Both the position numbers and the translations under genes were made by a program. Positions 7,266 through 14,394 of a stretch of DNA of 19,252 nt are shown here, one piece after another; position 1 is the first letter of the stretch; every line of letters starts with the position of its first letter. Origin of the DNA: CAYHZL01 sp964361075 (lineage in GTDB: Bacteria > Bacteroidota > Ignavibacteria > UBA10030 > UBA8401); NCBI GenBank assembly GCA_964361075.1, contig CAYHZL010000044.1, forward strand, positions 1-19,252, read 5' to 3'. Under the pieces are notes generated by a model. That model did not search any database. It worked only from the letters and a program-made list of their open reading frames with translations, and was not told where the DNA came from.

Positions 7266-9086
7266 TTACTCTTCTTTATTTTTCTTCAATTCATCATTTT
7301 CAATGACAAGCTTATATCCTCTCACACGTGAACCATCACGGTAACTAAGAATTTGCAATTCGCTTTTGATAGCAATAATTTCATTCAACGCCGAAACAAG
7401 AAAATGCCCTGAACCTACTGCGGGATCGCAAATTTTTAACGAGTTGATAATTTCATTGGCAAACTGTCGCTGTTTTTTATCGGTGTGTTCTATTTTGTCT
7501 TTTAAATCATCGAACCCTTGAAGCGATTGAAACGCTGGAAGGGTTGAGTCCTTAAACTTTTGCACAACCGCTTTACGAATAGTTTCGCGGCACATATACA
7601 TCGTAATAAATCCGGGAGTAAAGAACGAGCCGTCTTTGTACCCATTTATTTTCTCGAAGATAAGACCAAGAACGGAAGCGTTGATAATGTTTTTATTTTC
7701 TTCCTGAATTAATTCACTGCTGTCGCTGGAAAAATCGTACGCATCGAGAAATTCAAAAAGGTAGTGTAATGTTTTTTTTGTTCCGCTCAGGCGTTTCCCG
7801 TTTGTCTCTTTAAGAACGGTGTGAGCATACAGAGGAATCTCGAATCTCCCTTTTAAAGCAGAAATGACGATTGTATCAGATTCCAGATTTGTTTGTTCAA
7901 ACAATGAACTGTTGAGATACGGCAATCCGCTGAATTTTACCTTAACGGATTTTTCCCGTTCATCAACCGGCACCGCAAGCACTTCAAAGAACATTTCATT
8001 CAGTTCATCATAATCTGCAATCCGTTTGGTGTTAAGAAATGAATGGCTTGTTTCGCCGCGATGATACTTTATTAATTGTCCTTCAAGCAATTTTAAGAAA
8101 AGAATTCTGTTCAACCATGTAATACAGAGTTCCAGTGCAACACTGAATACTTGTTCGTCTTCATGGTCTCCATACTGAGTAAGCGTATCAATTTTTTTGA
8201 GCTTGTTACTTACCGTAAGACTGCGAATCGTATTTTCTAACAGTGAACCTTCATTACGATCTTCTTCTGCTTTTCGCTCGATAACTTTTTTGCCGCCGTT
8301 TTTGTTTTCGGTCAGTCCTATAATGTGAAGCAGTTCAGAATAAAATTCCTTGTTCAGCGAATTGCTGTCATTGATGAACGGTTGTTTCAGCAAATGTTCC
8401 GGCGAAAGAATCTTGTAGAGATCAATAAGATTATTATCATCGCTTTTCTCCGCGTTACTGATCACTTCTTCAAAATCTTTAAGATTGAAATATGTGCAAG
8501 GAATATCTTCTTCAATCGCATCAATATATTTAGCAGCTATGTGTTCATAGAAATGTTTTGTGTCGTGTCCGCTTATTTTATAATCTTCGTATTCATTGAT
8601 AAGTTTTGTGTTGCGAAAAATATTTTTTTCAAACCACACACCGTCAAAAACAAACCATTCAAAAATATTTGTAGCGATAAGATGTTTAATTTGGTGATTG
8701 TTTTCACCCACAGTCTCACGAAGATAATACAACACAAGTTCGTGCAGTGCCTTTACATTGGCTTCTTTCTTGGAAACCATTTCATTTTTATTGCTCGGTC
8801 TTTTGGTTTCAATAATTACGCCGACAGAATCAGAAGAAGATTTTCCATTATGGATAACTAAATCAGTCTTCTCTTTTGTATTTATTTCGTTCGTTTCTTT
8901 GTAATACGTTTCTTTAAGAAAATCTGAAACGATATTTTTGAGATGCTCTTCGCTTTCACTTTCATTTATTCTACCAAACATCCGCGAAAGATTGGATTTG
9001 AAAATCTCCATCTCATCACGTTTGATAGCTTGTTTGCGATAGGCTTTGTTTAACGATTTGGCTGGTGTTATAATGGATAATTTCAT
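7266..9086 (-). CDS. truncated Eco57I/type IIG-like restriction-modification protein (nuclease part plus SAM motif I)
   Basis: The N-terminus has a nuclease-like core, D75 followed by E93-T-K95 (TDLVIHNG... VIIETKRP), a PD-(D/E)XK arrangement. Long helical segments follow, including the stretch before FFTPGFITMYMCRETIRK that in this family precedes the methyltransferase. SAM motif I, DPAVGSGHF, is at 554-562. The protein then stops at 606 aa, ending ENDELKKNKEE. Intact relatives, from my knowledge of the family, continue for hundreds of residues with catalytic NPPY and a target-recognition domain. Neither is found here in any frame before the next gene. It could therefore be a decayed enzyme, or a stable nuclease subunit that relies on another protein for recognition. 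The frame is clean and the operon continues three bases later, which favours expression. The ATG at 9086 is the first usable in-frame start after an upstream stop. Confidence 0.88.
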   Translation of the reverse strand: MKLSIITPAKSLNKAYRKQAIKRDEMEIFKSNLSRMFGRINESESEEHLKNIVSDFLKETYYKETNEINTKEKTDLVIHNGKSSSDSVGVIIETKRPSNKNEMVSKKEANVKALHELVLYYLRETVGENNHQIKHLIATNIFEWFVFDGVWFEKNIFRNTKLINEYEDYKISGHDTKHFYEHIAAKYIDAIEEDIPCTYFNLKDFEEVISNAEKSDDNNLIDLYKILSPEHLLKQPFINDSNSLNKEFYSELLHIIGLTENKNGGKKVIERKAEEDRNEGSLLENTIRSLTVSNKLKKIDTLTQYGDHEDEQVFSVALELCITWLNRILFLKLLEGQLIKYHRGETSHSFLNTKRIADYDELNEMFFEVLAVPVDEREKSVKVKFSGLPYLNSSLFEQTNLESDTIVISALKGRFEIPLYAHTVLKETNGKRLSGTKKTLHYLFEFLDAYDFSSDSSELIQEENKNIINASVLGLIFEKINGYKDGSFFTPGFITMYMCRETIRKAVVQKFKDSTLPAFQSLQGFDDLKDKIEHTDKKQRQFANEIINSLKICDPAVGSGHFLVSALNEIIAIKSELQILSYRDGSRVRGYKLVIENDELKKNKEE

Positions 9087-9315
9087 TCGATGATATATAT
9101 TCGGTATGTATGCTTCCTGTTCAACATTCCTCCTTCATTCCCACATCCTTACGGACGCATCAAAGTAAAACTTTTCTTTGCGAGTTGCAATAAAAGCAAG
9201 CTTCCTTGTTCAAAGAATCGCTGAATCTTATTGCGCACAAGTTACTCAGCACTCGAAGTAGATGCAAGCAAATAACAACAGCGCAGTTCATCATTGCATT
9301 TCCATTAAAATAAAA
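9087..9315. other. non-coding leader of the R-M operon; no confident promoter
   Basis: This stretch must contain the promoter of the R-M operon, because a minus-strand terminator lies just beyond it, but I cannot pick one with confidence. A 14-codon minus-strand frame (ATG at 9127) overlaps the 606-aa gene start by ATGA. AAGGAGG lies only about one or two bases before that ATG, too close for good initiation. A 44-codon minus-strand frame also lies further upstream. Neither resembles a known protein, and both may be chance or the remains of a dispersed repeat. Confidence 0.4.
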
Positions 9316-9339
9316 AGGGACGGATTTTTATCCGTCCCT
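9305..9339 (-). terminator. rho-independent terminator reading towards the R-M operon
   Basis: AGGGACGGAT (9316-9325) and ATCCGTCCCT (9330-9339) form a perfect 10-bp stem with a TTTT/AAAA loop. Read on the minus strand, the stem is followed by TTTTTATTTTAA, a good U-rich tail; on the plus strand it is not. It would stop transcripts coming from the PorV-like gene side and so separate the surface cluster from the R-M operon. It lies about 490 bp beyond the PorV-like stop codon. A GGGACGGAT palindrome could also belong to a dispersed repeat family. Confidence 0.7.
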
Positions 9340-9414
9340 ACAAAAAGATTTCACTTATTATAACTCATGTTACGCAGAGACACAAAAATCATCGCACGAA
9401 GTGTCCCAAAGGTC

Positions 9415-9433
9415 ACGAAGTGATGGCTTCGCC
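9415..9433. repeat. 19-bp repeat, copy 1
   Basis: ACGAAGTGATGGCTTCGCC occurs here and again at 19128-19146 in the same orientation. CGAAG and CTTCG form a small stem around TGATGG. Both copies lie in gene-free stretches, at opposite ends of the surface-protein cluster. Confidence 0.7.
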
Positions 9434-9633
9434 AGATCCCTTCGGGAATGGCTTCGCTCACTTTATGTCACCCCTACGGGGTTTGAATGTGTACGTTCAT
9501 CCTATATACTACAAACATGCCGCTCCTTCGGAGCTTTCTGTGTTCCAGAGAAATGTGACTATATGCGAAGCATCCTTCGGATATGAGCGATTTTCTAATG
9601 ACGAGGGCATCCTCCGAAGGAGTCTGCCAAAGA

Positions 9634-9672
9634 CATCCCTTCGGGACTTCGGGACACAATCCCGTAGGGATG
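9634..9672. repeat. long imperfect hairpin CATCCCTTCGGGA / TCCCGTAGGGATG
   Basis: The two 13-base arms (9634-9646 and 9660-9672) pair with one mismatch around a 13-base loop. It is the strongest of the hairpins inside element A. It has no T tract on either strand, so it is not an ordinary terminator. It resembles the short palindromic repeats that are scattered between genes in many bacterial genomes. Confidence 0.6.
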
Positions 9673-9760
9673 ACATGTTTGTAACTTGAATACACACAAC
9701 CCTGTTCTAACTCCTTTAGGAGTGACATAAAAAATTTACAAATGAATCATGTATAGAGTA

Positions 9761-9777
9761 TGCTTTGCGTAACATCA
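9761..9777. repeat. 17-bp direct repeat flanking the PorV-like gene, copy 1
   Basis: TGCTTTGCGTAACATCA is found here and again, identical and in the same orientation, at 10975-10991. It includes the right terminal repeat of element A. The two copies enclose the PorV-like gene, so recombination between them would delete that gene. Confidence 0.8.
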
Positions 9778-9824
9778 AATTATAATTCTAAAAATAGAAA
9801 GAATTTATTTCACAATATTTCTCA

Positions 9825-10841
9825 TCAAAATTCTACGCCGAACGAAAACCGCTGCACACTGTTCAATCGTCCAAAGTCTGACCACGAATAATCTACTTTT
9901 ACACTGGTTGTCGTTAATGTGTAACGAAGTCCGCCGCCGAGCGTCAGTCCTTCTTCATTGTCGCGGCGGAACAATGCTTTGTATCCGGCACGCAGTGAAA
10001 GCAAATTATACATTGTGTATTCCGCGCCGAGGTTCATGCTTTCAGTATTATCATTTGCGTGGAGAGCGTCAACGGCAAGAAGAAGATGCTGCTCGTCGCC
10101 TGCAATCGGTTCTGCGGCAAGCCCGACACGAAACGCAAGCGGAAGCGACCATTCATCCATACGAATATCAGAAACGACTTTATCGTTTGAACCTGCTTTA
10201 CCCGGATTGACATTGTAGTACGTAATCGCATCACGTCCTTCAAATTTCATTTTCCCGCCGAAGTTTGTAATGCTCATGCCGATTGTTAATCCGTAAAAAT
10301 TTGTTTTATACAGTGTGCCGATATCGAGCGCAAATGCCGATGCGCTCATGTGCCAGATATTTTCGCGAATATATTTTCCGGTGAAGCCGATGGAAAATTT
10401 ATCCGTGAGACTTTTTGCGTACGAAAGTCCGGCAGAAAGATCGCCGACATTAAATTTTTCGCCGGTCCCTTCCGGCTGATCGACAGTGCGTACATCCATA
10501 TCTTCGGTAGTCAACGACATCACACTCACGCCGAGCGTTCCGAAATCGTTCAACGGCACAGCAACGCCGCCGAAGTTGTACCCCAATCCTGCAATCCAAC
10601 TTGTATGAGCAATAACAAATTCGCTGTGCGTTAATCGGGAAAGTCCCGCGGTGTTGGTGTACAACGCGGTAACGTCATTCGCAACGGCAACGAATGTTCC
10701 GCCAAGCGCCGCCGCGCGCGGTGTAACATCTATTTTCAAAAATTGTGCAATCGTTGTTCCGACTTTTGATGTTTCACCAGATTGCTGTGCATACACTGTA
10801 AAAGATATTCCACATAACATTATTAAAATTATTTTCTTCAT
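9825..10841 (-). CDS. PorV/PorQ-family outer-membrane beta-barrel protein
   Basis: The protein has a signal peptide (residues 1-18, ending VYA before QQ) and then the family's typical start: RAAALGGTFVAVAND...LYTNTAGL around 42-67. The rest alternates short amphipathic strands and ends in a barrel-closing FSFGVEF. PorV proteins act in the outer membrane in type IX secretion, receiving cargo from the translocon; relatives also occur as cargo-specific copies beside secreted proteins. The 338-aa length fits the family. An AGGA sequence about nine bases before the ATG supports the start. It lies 176 bp after the 1119-aa secreted protein gene, separated by repeat element B. It is more likely a local partner for the cluster's cargo than the core PorV, but that is inference. 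Confidence 0.9.
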   Translation of the reverse strand: MKKIILIMLCGISFTVYAQQSGETSKVGTTIAQFLKIDVTPRAAALGGTFVAVANDVTALYTNTAGLSRLTHSEFVIAHTSWIAGLGYNFGGVAVPLNDFGTLGVSVMSLTTEDMDVRTVDQPEGTGEKFNVGDLSAGLSYAKSLTDKFSIGFTGKYIRENIWHMSASAFALDIGTLYKTNFYGLTIGMSITNFGGKMKFEGRDAITYYNVNPGKAGSNDKVVSDIRMDEWSLPLAFRVGLAAEPIAGDEQHLLLAVDALHANDNTESMNLGAEYTMYNLLSLRAGYKALFRRDNEEGLTLGGGLRYTLTTTSVKVDYSWSDFGRLNSVQRFSFGVEF

Positions 10842-10876
10842 TTTGAATTTCCTAAAAACAAATATTAATTATTGAA

Positions 10877-10987
10877 GTTACGCAAAACGTCATGCTGAAC
10901 TTGTTTCAGTATCTATGAAAGCTAAAAATCAAAGATTCCGAAACAAGTTCGGAATGACGAGGTACGATTTTAACTGCTTTGCGTAAC
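10877..10987. mobile_element. MITE-like element B with a 27-bp imperfect hairpin
   Basis: GTTACGCAAA (10877-10886) and TTTGCGTAAC (10978-10987) are perfect inverted ends. Inside, a 27-base arm (10888-10914) pairs at about 23 of 27 positions with 10933-10959. Its sequence, of the CATTCTGAACTTGTTTCGG kind, is familiar as an intergenic repeat in this part of the bacterial tree. It fills most of the 176-bp gap upstream of the PorV-like gene and would form a strong hairpin in a read-through mRNA. It shares its end sequences with element A. Confidence 0.65.
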
Positions 10988-10991
10988 ATCA
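10975..10991. repeat. 17-bp direct repeat flanking the PorV-like gene, copy 2
   Basis: The sequence is identical to 9761-9777 and covers the right end of element B. Two intact copies 1.2 kb apart suggest recent activity of this repeat family or recombination between its members. Confidence 0.8.
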
Positions 10992-11017
10992 GTTAATTAT
11001 TGCAATATCAGCAAAAA

Positions 11018-14000
11018 CTATTTTATAATTGCAAATTTTCCTGTTGCCTGTCCGATGAGCGGTGAATCTACATGAAAAATGTACAGACCCGGCGCAACAT
11101 CCATATTGTCTTTACTGCGTAAATTCCACATCTCGGCGCCGTCGGTGATACTGCCGTCGTGTTCAATTGTTTGCACCAATTCACCACTGACACTGTAAAT
11201 GCGAATTGTTGCACGCTGCGGAAGATGAATAAATTCCACTCTGCGTTCACCACGACCTGTTTGTGTGAGACGCTGCGGTTCCCAGCTTGCCGCACCGGCG
11301 TACGGATTTGGCACCACCGCAATTTTACTCATGTCATTTTTTGCCGCTGAAGTATTGACCGATGCACCGATTGTTGTAAAATCAAAAACATCGCCGGTGC
11401 GGAACGGCGCATTTATTTTTATGTATGCAACGCTGCCGCTATCAGGATTGATTGTTGAATCTGCAATCGGCGCGATAATATTTATTCTCCACAAATCCTG
11501 AATAAAAAAACCGGGCTGCACTTCAAACCACAAATTGATGTAATCACCCGCATTTAATGTATGATCTTCTTTTCCTTTCGGCTCTTTCAAATAGCATTGC
11601 ATTTTTTTTCCTTCCGTAACATCCCACACCTGAAAGTTGATCGGGAAATCCGGAGTGCCGAAACTGTATGATGAATCCGGTGCGCCGATACGAATTTCAT
11701 AACTCGATGGATAGCCGGATCTTCGACGGCTGAACCAATTTTTTTGTGTTGTGGTATCGAAGTCAACTGTGATCTGCACATTCGTTTTTCCTTTTGTCCA
11801 TTTTGTTTCCGAAGGATTCCATGCCACAACATCATTCCGAACCGAAAGCCGCATGCCGTCAAACATCGGATTGAAATCTTCGCCAGAGATGTACATTGAG
11901 TTCTTAATAATTGTTTTCGGTAATGAAGGGTTGGTTACATCGAATACAGAATACCGAATCGTATCAACACTAACAGAATCGGGACGAGTAAATTTTGTTG
12001 TATCATCGAACAGAATACGGTACGATTTGTTATCCGGTATTTTCAGAGGATCAATAAATTTTAGTACAACAGGACCGCTCCCCGGACCGGTATGTTTCAT
12101 TGCGCCATCTTTCAGATGCGAGTCTGTAAAACCGGCAGATGGTGTTCGCGGTGTTGCGCTTCCTGTGTTCATATCGAACGAAAGAGTACCGTACACATTG
12201 CGCGAAATAACTTTCGTGCATTCGGAAGGATAAATTTTATTGACTGCATCGCCGCGATCGTACGAAACAACGGCGTAGTAATATGTCTGCCCGTTCACAA
12301 CATTCGAATCAATCCACGAGTGCTGTAACCCTTTATCCTCGCCGAGATAAAATTTTACACCTTGGTAATCAATCGAGAAAAATCCGCCGATGCCATTACG
12401 CAAATCAAATTGCGCCGCCGCCTGAAATGCTGTTTTGCCGCCAAAGCCATCAGTAACAGTATAGACATCATTAAATCCGGGATCGGTGCTTTTGTAAATT
12501 TTGTATCCTTCAAAATCGTACGGAGGAATTGAAATTGGATCGTAGGATTGTTCTGCAAGCGCATCCCAGTACAACGTAACTTTTTTATCTCCCGGCACAA
12601 TAGTAACGCGCGGTTTTTCCGGCGGACGTGCAAAATTATAATTGTTATTGTAAATTTGTTGAACGGTAACCCTGTGACGAATAAGTTCATCGAGAGTTTG
12701 CCCGAACACAAGCGCAAGTGAGAAGCGTTCCGTTTTCCCCGGCGGCAACGGAAACGGACCAGATCCATAGAGAAACGCAATATTATTTTTTTCGATTCCT
12801 GTACCGAAATGATTATTTGAAATTCTATTCCACACATCTTCATCACGCTCGAACGTAACACCGGCGCCGATGGTAAAAATATCGAATGCTGTTAAACCAA
12901 TTTGATCCGATTCATCTTTATCCGTTTTTCCAAAATGCGGTTCACCTTGCGTCGGCTTTCCATCACCTTCCCCGACATCGGAAGTTCCCGCTATGCCATC
13001 CGCACCAACATCATCAGTTTCAATTTTCCAATTGCCGTTTTCATCGCCAGACCAATGCTTTTTTTGTATTCCCGGATACTGCCCTTTTGCATCTGCTTGT
13101 TTCGTATAATCCGGAACCCAGCTTGTTACAAGATCGCCCGCATCGTTATCGCGGCGTTCGTCAATTAAAAAATCATTACTTCCGGCGCCACTTGAAAAAT
13201 TTTGATACGCAAAGCCAAGATGAATTTTCGGAGTTTCATCAATCAACCCATTGAGATTATCATCAAGAGTATTTCCTGCAATTTCTTGCAGCACGATTCC
13301 GGGTTTTAAATCGTACCGTGCGCCCAACGAAAATACCGTTGTGTCTTTATTCGGCATTGTCAGTACTGTGCGTTTGTAGGTTGTCGGTTGAATAACAACA
13401 AATTTATCTCCTGTGTTAATAGCGCGCGGAAGAAAATCTGCATCTTTCAACCGCGGCGAATTTGGATCAGCACTGTTGTTGTTATCATCAATGCCGTTGT
13501 ACGGATTTCCGGGACTTTCCAAAAATGCATATCCCGCATATCCTGTCGGTCCCCACCCGCCTTCACCTAAACCATTTGCATCCCACGTAAAAGTTAAATT
13601 GTATTCTTTGCTGAACGATGCATCATCATCATTCGAATCGAGCATGCCGCCGACACCTGCATCAACATACATTCCGAACACAACTTTGGTATAATCAGTG
13701 GTGCTCTCGTTGGTGATATCGTAATGCCAGAAAATATTATCTTGCGCCAGCGTGTTCGACCATTGAAAGCCGCGCGTCTCAACACGCATCCCAAGTCCGC
13801 GGCGTGTGTTATCGGTGGAGTCAGGATAAAAATCTTGCCCGTCATCGCTGTTATCATCCATCACGAAATAACTTTCCTGATCGGCATTCGTACGCTGACC
13901 AAAGTAGCCATTCCATTTTCCGTTCCACGATGTAGGACGGTTCGGCCACACATCGGGCCACGAGTATGGATTATCGCTCATCGCAATATTATCCTGATTC

Positions 14001-14377
14001 GGGTTTGCAAATCCGGGACGCGGTTGAAAACCACGCTCAACACCGGTCGGCGAAATTTCCATTCGCTCGCGATAACCGGCTTCAACAATGTGAATTGTTT
14101 TTCCGGATTTATTTTTTACTTCAGCCGCAACGAGAGGTGTAATACCATCCATGTACGAGTGCCCCGTTCCTTTGGGCCACACGCCGCTCGGCTGTTTTCC
14201 CCACCATGCTACTTCACCAAAATTCCAAAAAAGTGTTTCAACAATATTACCATTGTGCAAACCTTGTTTTCGATTTTTTCGATCGCCGCGCATCTCGAGT
14301 GGAACATACATTTGTGCGAATGCGTGTTCGGCAAGAAGCAGAAAAAGAACAACAATTATTTTTTCTCGAAACATCAT
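11018..14377 (-). CDS. large secreted protein with fibronectin III-like segment and FlgD/T9SS-like C-terminal domain
   Basis: A signal peptide (1-21, ending HAFA before Q) leads a 1119-aa exported protein. The first 570 residues do not match a domain I can name. They are rich in Trp, Gly and Asp and contain acidic Asp/Asn loops that could bind calcium (near 175-182, 247-253, 295-302 and 371-381). A fibronectin III-like segment starts near 585 (PPEKPRVTIVPGDKKVTLYWD, then YKIYKS). The last 100 residues (VVPNPY at 1021-1026, then RIYSVSGELVQTI and APGLYIFHV) form a FlgD-like fold close to T9SS sorting tails. AAGGA shortly before the ATG pair at 14377/14374 supports the start. It lies 17 bp after the receptor gene, so the two are surely cotranscribed. 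Its place beside a TonB receptor suggests a surface-exposed partner. Confidence 0.9.
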   Translation of the reverse strand: MMFREKIIVVLFLLLAEHAFAQMYVPLEMRGDRKNRKQGLHNGNIVETLFWNFGEVAWWGKQPSGVWPKGTGHSYMDGITPLVAAEVKNKSGKTIHIVEAGYRERMEISPTGVERGFQPRPGFANPNQDNIAMSDNPYSWPDVWPNRPTSWNGKWNGYFGQRTNADQESYFVMDDNSDDGQDFYPDSTDNTRRGLGMRVETRGFQWSNTLAQDNIFWHYDITNESTTDYTKVVFGMYVDAGVGGMLDSNDDDASFSKEYNLTFTWDANGLGEGGWGPTGYAGYAFLESPGNPYNGIDDNNNSADPNSPRLKDADFLPRAINTGDKFVVIQPTTYKRTVLTMPNKDTTVFSLGARYDLKPGIVLQEIAGNTLDDNLNGLIDETPKIHLGFAYQNFSSGAGSNDFLIDERRDNDAGDLVTSWVPDYTKQADAKGQYPGIQKKHWSGDENGNWKIETDDVGADGIAGTSDVGEGDGKPTQGEPHFGKTDKDESDQIGLTAFDIFTIGAGVTFERDEDVWNRISNNHFGTGIEKNNIAFLYGSGPFPLPPGKTERFSLALVFGQTLDELIRHRVTVQQIYNNNYNFARPPEKPRVTIVPGDKKVTLYWDALAEQSYDPISIPPYDFEGYKIYKSTDPGFNDVYTVTDGFGGKTAFQAAAQFDLRNGIGGFFSIDYQGVKFYLGEDKGLQHSWIDSNVVNGQTYYYAVVSYDRGDAVNKIYPSECTKVISRNVYGTLSFDMNTGSATPRTPSAGFTDSHLKDGAMKHTGPGSGPVVLKFIDPLKIPDNKSYRILFDDTTKFTRPDSVSVDTIRYSVFDVTNPSLPKTIIKNSMYISGEDFNPMFDGMRLSVRNDVVAWNPSETKWTKGKTNVQITVDFDTTTQKNWFSRRRSGYPSSYEIRIGAPDSSYSFGTPDFPINFQVWDVTEGKKMQCYLKEPKGKEDHTLNAGDYINLWFEVQPGFFIQDLWRINIIAPIADSTINPDSGSVAYIKINAPFRTGDVFDFTTIGASVNTSAAKNDMSKIAVVPNPYAGAASWEPQRLTQTGRGERRVEFIHLPQRATIRIYSVSGELVQTIEHDGSITDGAEMWNLRSKDNMDVAPGLYIFHVDSPLIGQATGKFAIIK

Positions 14378-14394
14378 ATCATTATCCTTGTAAA

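Larger units (their letters stand above)
9367..9775. mobile_element. MITE-like block with terminal inverted repeats and internal hairpins (element A)
   Basis: The block is bounded by ATGTTACGCA (9367-9376) and its exact complement TGCGTAACAT (9766-9775); the similarity extends to 12 of 13 positions. The inside has no credible gene. It consists largely of short hairpins with TTCGG- or TACGG-type loops, near 9437-9447, 9471-9481, 9522-9534, 9572-9582, 9612-9622 and 9710-9723, plus a 13-bp stem with one mismatch at 9634-9672. The same end sequence bounds a smaller block at 10877-10987. No transposase is present, so it would be non-autonomous. It may instead be a hot spot where several dispersed repeats accumulated. 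Confidence 0.55.

Noticed and set aside
8325..8861. Plus-strand open frame of 178 codons opposite the type IIG-like gene
   Set aside because: It is antisense to recognisable family sequence, and its Phe/Ile-rich composition is expected from complementing Lys/Glu-rich codons.
9083..9127. Fourteen-codon leader peptide overlapping the start of the 606-aa gene by ATGA
   Set aside because: AAGGAGG is only one or two bases from its ATG, and the peptide has no regulatory pattern such as repeated amino-acid codons.
9430..9725. CRISPR-like array
   Set aside because: The hairpins share a loop type but not a repeat sequence; spacing is irregular and no cas gene is present.
9401..9728. Several short open frames on both strands within element A
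   Set aside because: They run through hairpin repeats, overlap one another and resemble no protein; the hairpins explain the sequence better.
9786..9799. Small AT-only inverted repeat (TTCTA/TAGAA) just after the PorV-like stop as a terminator
   Set aside because: A five-pair AT stem is too weak and no solid T tract follows; the GGGACGGAT hairpin at 9316-9339 is the better terminator.
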